From Ochromonadaceae sp. CCMP2298 (Eukaryota > Sar > Synurophyceae > Ochromonadales > Ochromonadaceae): a DNA stretch of 10,721 nucleotides. Both the position numbers and the translations under genes were made by a program. Location of the stretch: assembly GCA_026770595.1 (NCBI GenBank), contig MU633715.1:16676-27396 (forward strand), given 5' to 3'. Shown in pieces: positions 6,901 to 10,721 of the stretch. How positions within the stretch are numbered: the stretch's first letter is position 1; each line of letters opens with the position of its first letter. The notes under the pieces were generated by a model, which was given only the letters and a program-made list of their open reading frames with translations, searched no databases and had not been told where the DNA came from.

Positions 6901-8188
6901 GGTATACCGCGCTAGAGACTTAGCAATCGTGCAACGAAGGACCCCACCCAGATGCATTTTCCTCGGCGACCCAGACCAGTGCCTACCCGTGACGAACCAC
7001 AAGATGTACGATTACTTGGCCACGGATTTCCTCCGCACGCTCTGTGACTCGCGTAGGCTGGTGCTCAACTACAAGGAAGCGTCCTCCAGATACGACACCA
7101 CTCTCCACAACGTCCTTCAGTCACTCCTCAAGACCGGGCGCCTTCCTGCCGACCTATGCGAGGGCAAGCGATTCCGCCCCGAGCTCGACATGTCTCTGGC
7201 CCTCTTCAATATGGGAGGTGCCAAAACGGTCGAACGGATTAACAAGGCGAAGTTCGTGGGTTTTGTCCCCGGCACCCCTGTCGTGTCCAACGAATGCATC
7301 CCGTCTCTAGAGGTCTTCACATCCCAGCTCTTCAGGGTCACAGCGGCCACCGCTGAGGCAGTGACCCTTCTCAGTCTGGATGGCAAAGTGGTTGAAGTGC
7401 CAACCGCGGACCTCAAGCGATTCGGGCCCGCCTACAGTGTGACTATGATCAAGGCTCAGGGAGCAACTTGGCGAGAGGCGTACTCGATAGCCGACGTGGG
7501 CGCCATGCAGCTGCGTCATCTGTACACCGCCCTGTCCCGTGCCACGAAATGGAGCGACGTTCACTTCGACTTCGAGAGCATTAGACACAAGACTTTCAGA
7601 AACAAACCGATCAAGGTAGGACCCTCGCCCCATAAGATCGATCTGAAGGATGAAGCTTATAGAAGAACGGAAATTTACAGCATCCACGACGCCAAGGGAG
7701 ATGCGATATACGTCGGTCACACCACCGCCGGAATTGCTACCCGGTTCGAGCAGCATACCGACGTCGACGATTACAATTCCGAAGGGATGCGTATCAAACA
7801 ATACATCCGCGAGCACCCGGGTGAGTGCACGATCCGCCTGATCCAGCGCCTGAGTTGCGAGAATCTGAAGGCGGCCACTCGCGTCGAAACGGCTTACATC
7901 GCCCTCCACGTCGGTTACGGCTGCGCTCTCCTCAATTCGCGCCAGCTGCCCAAGAAGAAGGCGGCGCGCGTCACGCTCATCGACGTGCACAAAGTTCTGG
8001 CCCAGGTAAGCATGAAACCCACGACCTGGACCGACAACGGCACTCGTCTTCGCGTCACCGCCTACTGCAAAGACAAGCAAAAGATGGTACGCACAGATTA
8101 CAAATATGGGGGTGGCCGAAAGACACGCGCACAGGCGGTTTTCGCAGCTCAATCTTACAGCCCGGAGCTGGATTTTGTTGTGGCATAG
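3980..8188 (+). CDS. 1402-aa replication protein: family B DNA polymerase-like, SF1 helicase, GIY-YIG endonuclease
   Basis: One uninterrupted chain with three enzyme modules. PolB-like: motif A TIDFVREYTSIL (586-597, Asp588), a motif B candidate KQLINHFIG (701-709), and motif C VVSYNTDALTI (803-813, Asp809), where YNTD replaces the usual YxDTDS. No clear proofreading exonuclease motifs were found. SF1 helicase: Walker A GAAGTGKS (892-899), Walker B TIVVDEA (958-964), IFLGDPDQCLPV (993-1004), SVTMIKAQGATW (1153-1164) and LYTALSRATKW (1181-1191), all in family order. GIY-YIG nuclease: EIYSIHDAKGDAIYVG (1231-1246), Arg1255, Glu1303 and Asn1319 are all in place. Residues 317-415 hold CAVQWLIDEL and VIDNHICRVSD, a Cys/His-bearing block that I recall ahead of the palm in some viral PolB-like proteins; its function is unknown to me. 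Residues 1-300 are unrecognised. The start has A at -3. It would replicate the element, with the nuclease perhaps processing ends or intermediates. Confidence 0.85.
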   Translation: MLSLDMSYKQKHAKFAAEHPGAYNTVVPGSLPSAFDLRTTPSFRGHIQDSSVEYLPAVPKRTQLLLDAKAALRALKISGKAPEKVFAFVAKKIAGSRAVPIAQLRVFTSQVSGVAGGSLGLDAISAKGFARANRVFRAELGHVAIKWTAQILVSDASNRLSIRHVSSEFFNDLLRELTVSNPSPVADDDVMGQRVKMAAVGFHKNRIAMNLDRADEKSILKTFANKYTRTLGKMTTDSTISYKDFGLLIGRMFALTLYDTFSVYEVTRLSIISIDRSRAKLNYIPLFATPDVRAPNSLRFAHRMFSSSMGPLASPTGYTCAVQWLIDELGGHHHDKALNAFIDGFDHAVRGTTADQILAFVQSLGDVSLHLYSSAGGHTVALYKPEQSRVACVGIVIDNHICRVSDAAHRKGILKTESIHSLQLQTSEWFVDYTRNVAVVVDADEIDNLDDSVQTVLIDDPKADMCSLIHSVMKRTGLRVDEIKIHKKQGVLAFRCPQTGRVYEKSANPLARQALLARLPPTYSTWANQSYSTIAGLVYSEIMGHTTHAFHSEFGLAIHTLFDQSPCNALMNDLSTSKMRLKDCVTIDFVREYTSILHERTELWNIISVFSNLKAWTYATDEDLLPGEYHIARPFHLGSLGGFSAGVRPLEFVKYLVAEGIVEWSDVTHRLLADTTLPADHFKQLVARIYTDHTFEEGDRKQLINHFIGSWGPRHTRSIKAVVCETYEYCSATVVAEEAKGRVCTIDHIANDIDDGLYFIQSESATPKTHSALPMHRQVICQTYIRLHTLSKELLAANPGSEVVSYNTDALTIHIVAPFVAPANTIQKGTQKELEHIGSLQIEATHIHQKASRPFNEECWQPSPVPAWTVTDECDVDPTAFCKGPQSVLVTGAAGTGKSYLLRSLSEEGMLGLTFTNQAADNMKKNGVADSHTFDSFFQTAGGAPSASAIHKASHCKTIVVDEAFACSPDHLLLVYRARDLAIVQRRTPPRCIFLGDPDQCLPVTNHKMYDYLATDFLRTLCDSRRLVLNYKEASSRYDTTLHNVLQSLLKTGRLPADLCEGKRFRPELDMSLALFNMGGAKTVERINKAKFVGFVPGTPVVSNECIPSLEVFTSQLFRVTAATAEAVTLLSLDGKVVEVPTADLKRFGPAYSVTMIKAQGATWREAYSIADVGAMQLRHLYTALSRATKWSDVHFDFESIRHKTFRNKPIKVGPSPHKIDLKDEAYRRTEIYSIHDAKGDAIYVGHTTAGIATRFEQHTDVDDYNSEGMRIKQYIREHPGECTIRLIQRLSCENLKAATRVETAYIALHVGYGCALLNSRQLPKKKAARVTLIDVHKVLAQVSMKPTTWTDNGTRLRVTAYCKDKQKMVRTDYKYGGGRKTRAQAVFAAQSYSPELDFVVA

Positions 8189-8193
8189 AGTAA

Positions 8194-9384
8194 ATGGGAA
8201 AGAAATTAGAGCCAAAAGTCATCACCGAGTCCGAGCGAGCCGCCGTCAATCAAACGTTTGCAAGGACATTGACCGGGGCTACGAAGGTCTGGGAGAAGAT
8301 GCGCGAGGAGGCATTGCGCGACGGAAGGGCCCCTCTCACGCTCAAACAAGTCACTGAGGTCTTGAAGGAGTCACCAGTGTACGTTCAGACGGCACCGCCC
8401 CCGAGAGAGAGCAAAGTGGTGTACCAGAGCATCGTGGCCAGCGAGAATTTGCGTAGCGTACAATACGACCTCTTCTTCCCGGCACGGACGAAGGTGCCTG
8501 CTTGGCTTTCCGCGATCGACGTTCATAGTCGTAAAGCTTGGATTGTTCCCATGGCCAGCAGCAACTCAAAACGCCGTACGGGACCTCAGATCATGGCCGC
8601 GATGGAGACGGTAACGAAGGATATGGATGGTGTACCCCAGAACATCAACGCCGACCAGGAGTTTAATCGGCAACCCATGCTCGATTGGTACAAGGAGCAC
8701 AAGATCACCACGCATTTTTCGGAGCCGACTCAGCTGCATAAAAACGCCGTGGTCGAACGATTACACAAGACAATCAAACAATTGGCCCTCAGATACTGGA
8801 CTGCCCTCGAAACGAAGCACGATCTCAGTGCGAAAGAGATGGCCCTTCTGATCGACACGTACAACGAGACCAGGCACAGTAGCATGGGACGCACCCCAGA
8901 TCAGATGTGGGACGGGGCGACGTCTCAGCAGCGGGTGGTCACGAAGGAGGGGGCGACTGCGACTACCTTCGAGTACAAAGTCGGTCAAAGGGTGCGCACG
9001 CTGGCCAAGAAGCGGCCGTATGGAGGGGATGCTTCCCAGGCCACGTGGAGCATCCGGGAGTACCTGATCGAGAGCATCGAAGGAAACCGCATCACGTTAC
9101 AGACGCTCCAGGGGGAAACATTGGGACAGACCTACGCCCCCTATCAACTCAAATTCAGCTCTGACGCCGCGGTCGCCCCCGAAGACACGCGCGCCGACAA
9201 GAACGCCGAATCACGGGAGGCGGCGGATTCGAAACGGAAAGGGAAAGCTGTGGGTGCGAGGATGCTGGCGAAATCGGGGGTAGCCGACAAGGATGTCAGT
9301 CTGCGCGGACCCATCTCGACACGTCGGGGGAAGCGGGCTGCAACGTCCACCGCCGCACGGGCTGCTTACATTGCGTCAGAGTGA
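8194..9384 (+). CDS. retroviral-type (rve) integrase with DDE triad
   Basis: Inserts linear DNA into the host chromosome, as in Polintons and the virophage mavirus. The catalytic core spans about residues 85-240: Asp92 in VQYDLFF, the IDVHSRKAW strand (108-116), Asp154 in NADQEFN, and Glu188 in NAVVERLHKTIK. There are 33 residues between Asp154 and Glu188, two fewer than the usual DD35E, because NADQEF is shorter than the common DNGxEF type. RTPDQMW (233-239) closes the core. The SH3-like DNA-binding domain follows (FEYKVGQRVRTL to YAPYQLKF, 259-321), then a basic tail (SKRKGKAV, TRRGKRAA) that may be a nuclear signal. The N-terminal 80 residues are helical, with LTLKQVTEVLKESPVYVQ. There is no HHCC zinc finger (no Cys in the protein), no chromodomain and no reverse transcriptase nearby. 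It starts 5 nt after the replication gene. Confidence 0.9.
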   Translation: MGKKLEPKVITESERAAVNQTFARTLTGATKVWEKMREEALRDGRAPLTLKQVTEVLKESPVYVQTAPPPRESKVVYQSIVASENLRSVQYDLFFPARTKVPAWLSAIDVHSRKAWIVPMASSNSKRRTGPQIMAAMETVTKDMDGVPQNINADQEFNRQPMLDWYKEHKITTHFSEPTQLHKNAVVERLHKTIKQLALRYWTALETKHDLSAKEMALLIDTYNETRHSSMGRTPDQMWDGATSQQRVVTKEGATATTFEYKVGQRVRTLAKKRPYGGDASQATWSIREYLIESIEGNRITLQTLQGETLGQTYAPYQLKFSSDAAVAPEDTRADKNAESREAADSKRKGKAVGARMLAKSGVADKDVSLRGPISTRRGKRAATSTAARAAYIASE

Positions 9385-9402
9385 GGTGGAGATTATAGCT
9401 TC

Positions 9403-9990
9403 ATGTGGATCTTCGGCAGGATAGGGGAGGTGCGCGATGTCGTGGTCGAGATCCCCCCGACTCCCGGTGCCCCCGTGTGCGTCGAATGGATGGACGCACT
9501 CTTACGTCCCGGCTTAAACAGAAAACAAAATCTAACCCCTATAGCAAGCATGTGCACCCATTCCAACGACCCACAATATGTCGACGGCAATCTCGTCTGT
9601 TGCGACTGTGGTTCCGTCATTTCAGTCGGACAACTCGTATACGAAGGCGATTCACATGCCCCTCTCCGTGTCTCTGCCCGCCCCACCCACGGACCCCGGT
9701 ATGATAGGTCAAGGTATTTCATGAAATGGGTCAAGAAACACAGGGCCCTCCCTACAAACGAAGATTACAGCACCGTTGTCGCGTGGTACAGACGCTTCTC
9801 TTCCCATTTCAACCGGACCACGTGTGTATCGACTCAACGAAAATACATCCCCAGCAGCTGTTTCCTCTTCGAACGGATCTGCGTCGACCTGATGGGACTC
9901 GCCGAAGTGGCCCCCTGTGCCATCAAGAATCCGGTGGTCATCGAGACATACATGGGTTGGTGGTCGGATTTCTTGTTTTCATTAGGGTAA
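9403..9990 (+). CDS. zinc-ribbon protein resembling TFIIB or VLTF3-type late transcription factors
   Basis: A 195-aa protein. Residues 51-70 form a zinc ribbon with ligands Cys51, His53, Cys66 and Cys69 (MCTHSNDPQYVDG then CCDCGSV), a layout like the TFIIB ribbon. The helical part that follows (RSRYFMKWVKKH, 102-113; STVVAWYRRFSSHF, 123-136; RKYIPSSCFLFERICVDLMG, 146-165) recalls the C-terminal half of VLTF3-like proteins, which switch on late genes in nucleocytoplasmic viruses and some of their small relatives. That identification rests on remembered pattern only. A start at Met50 (position 9550) would give 146 aa, has A at -3 where the first ATG has T, follows an A-rich leader, and begins exactly at the ribbon, so it may be the true one. 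The gene sits directly before the candidate capsid gene, as a regulator of virion genes might. Confidence 0.7.
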   Translation: MWIFGRIGEVRDVVVEIPPTPGAPVCVEWMDALLRPGLNRKQNLTPIASMCTHSNDPQYVDGNLVCCDCGSVISVGQLVYEGDSHAPLRVSARPTHGPRYDRSRYFMKWVKKHRALPTNEDYSTVVAWYRRFSSHFNRTTCVSTQRKYIPSSCFLFERICVDLMGLAEVAPCAIKNPVVIETYMGWWSDFLFSLG

Positions 9991-10005
9991 GCAAGCAACA
10001 ACACC

Positions 10006-10721
10006 ATGGACTTCACAGCAGTCATGCCTAGCGAAGTGTCTTACCCGGCGATTTCGTCTCTCGCTGATTGCAAGAGAACTACTTTGACTCTGAACAGCGA
10101 ATCGGGGACATCCTTTACACAGCCGGGCCAGGTCATACGTTTTACGGTCCCTAGTTTCGCCGGATCGTTCGTTGATTTCAGTAATGCGTCCATCGTCGGC
10201 AGACTTGCTTTTACGGGGGTAGCCACGCTCGCAAGGCCGTTCGCATTGTTGGGCAACGGGTTTAGCCTCTTTGACAACGTGACGACTTCGATAGCCGGGA
10301 GCCAGATCGAGAATCTCCAGCACCCCTCCATGTTCCTCCAACAGAATCACGAACTTTTCAGCAGCACGGCGGAGCTCTTTGGCCAGGCGAACCAGCTCCT
10401 CTTGGACACAACGACTAACAACGCGGGCGGGGTGGTAGGGCGCGTATTCAATAGTGTGTCCGGCCCCGGACCACTCGCCGCATCCTTCGCGCTGCCCCTG
10501 CTTGGGTGCCTAGGTGACCTGCATCAGTATATGCCCTCGATATCCGAGGTAACCATCGAACTCACCGTTAGCGACATCGTTGGACGCAAGATCATCGACC
10601 TCATCCCAACGACACCCTCCCTCCCGACCGGGTTCGTCTTAACCGAGATGTCTCTTGTGGTTGACGTCATTAGGTTTACGGACACCTCATACTTCGACCA
10701 GGTAACCTCGGGTCCCATCAG
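10006..10721 (+). CDS. candidate jelly-roll major capsid protein, N-terminal part, runs off the right edge
   Basis: ATG at 10006 opens a frame of 238 codons that is still open at the edge. It lies 15 nt after the zinc-ribbon gene and has A at -3 and G at +4. The chain is mostly beta-type: TTLTLNSESGTSF, QVIRFTVPSF, FVDFSNASIVGRLAF, then NGFSLFDNVTTSIAGSQIE (84-102), LPLLGCLGDLHQYMPSISEV (about 164-183), VTIELTVSDI and MSLVVDVIRF. An N-terminal strand leading to VDFSNAS and the NGFSLFDNV...AGSQIE turn fit the pattern of viral jelly-roll coat proteins and of candidate capsids in Polinton-like elements. No exact family can be named from sight, and half or more of the protein may be missing. Other virion proteins (penton or minor capsid) remain possible. 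Low Lys and Arg content and the absence of enzyme motifs agree with a structural role. Confidence 0.6.
   Translation, partial: MDFTAVMPSEVSYPAISSLADCKRTTLTLNSESGTSFTQPGQVIRFTVPSFAGSFVDFSNASIVGRLAFTGVATLARPFALLGNGFSLFDNVTTSIAGSQIENLQHPSMFLQQNHELFSSTAELFGQANQLLLDTTTNNAGGVVGRVFNSVSGPGPLAASFALPLLGCLGDLHQYMPSISEVTIELTVSDIVGRKIIDLIPTTPSLPTGFVLTEMSLVVDVIRFTDTSYFDQVTSGPI

Noticed and set aside
7307-8215. Minus-strand 302-aa open frame
   Set aside because: It is antisense to the helicase and GIY-YIG regions, whose conserved motifs fix the plus strand as coding.
8194-9384. Retrotransposon or retrovirus as the source of the integrase
   Set aside because: No reverse transcriptase, RNase H, protease or gag-like sequence is present, and neighbouring genes are those of a DNA virus.

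Overview
The window joins two kinds of DNA. The left part (about 1-2340) looks like the nuclear genome of a unicellular eukaryote, probably an alga with a complex plastid. It is rich in microsatellites and holds, on the minus strand, an interrupted gene for a ubiquitin-activating enzyme E1 (UBA1-like). This gene has a GT-AG intron full of TA/TG repeats, and its protein starts with a signal peptide. A secretory-targeted E1 is what red-algal-derived plastids use in their SELMA import system, so a haptophyte, cryptophyte or photosynthetic stramenopile host is my inference. The 5' flank of this gene (1916-2397) holds a striking 16-bp inverted repeat.

From about 2400 to the right edge the sequence changes character. 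After a CT-rich stretch with five copies of TGCTCGCGCGT (2398-2705) come tightly packed genes without recognisable introns that together look like an integrated dsDNA virus of the Polinton/Maverick, virophage or Polinton-like kind. A minus-strand gene for an unrecognised 295-aa protein is divided by a 386-bp divergent spacer from a plus-strand series. That series is a 1402-aa replication protein (family B DNA polymerase motifs, SF1 helicase, GIY-YIG nuclease), a retroviral-type (rve) integrase, a zinc-ribbon protein resembling TFIIB or the VLTF3 late transcription factors, and a candidate jelly-roll capsid protein that runs off the right edge. The plus-strand genes are only 5, 18 and 15 nt apart.

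Taken together, the element carries its own replication enzyme, an integration enzyme, a putative late transcription factor and a virion protein. No reverse transcriptase is present, so the integrase does not come from a retroelement in this window. The most unusual item is the single-chain polymerase-helicase-nuclease. The right end of the element, the packaging ATPase, the protease and the minor capsid protein are not in the window. The left end is not proven but must lie between the E1 gene (start near 1915) and the 295-aa gene (end at 2706).
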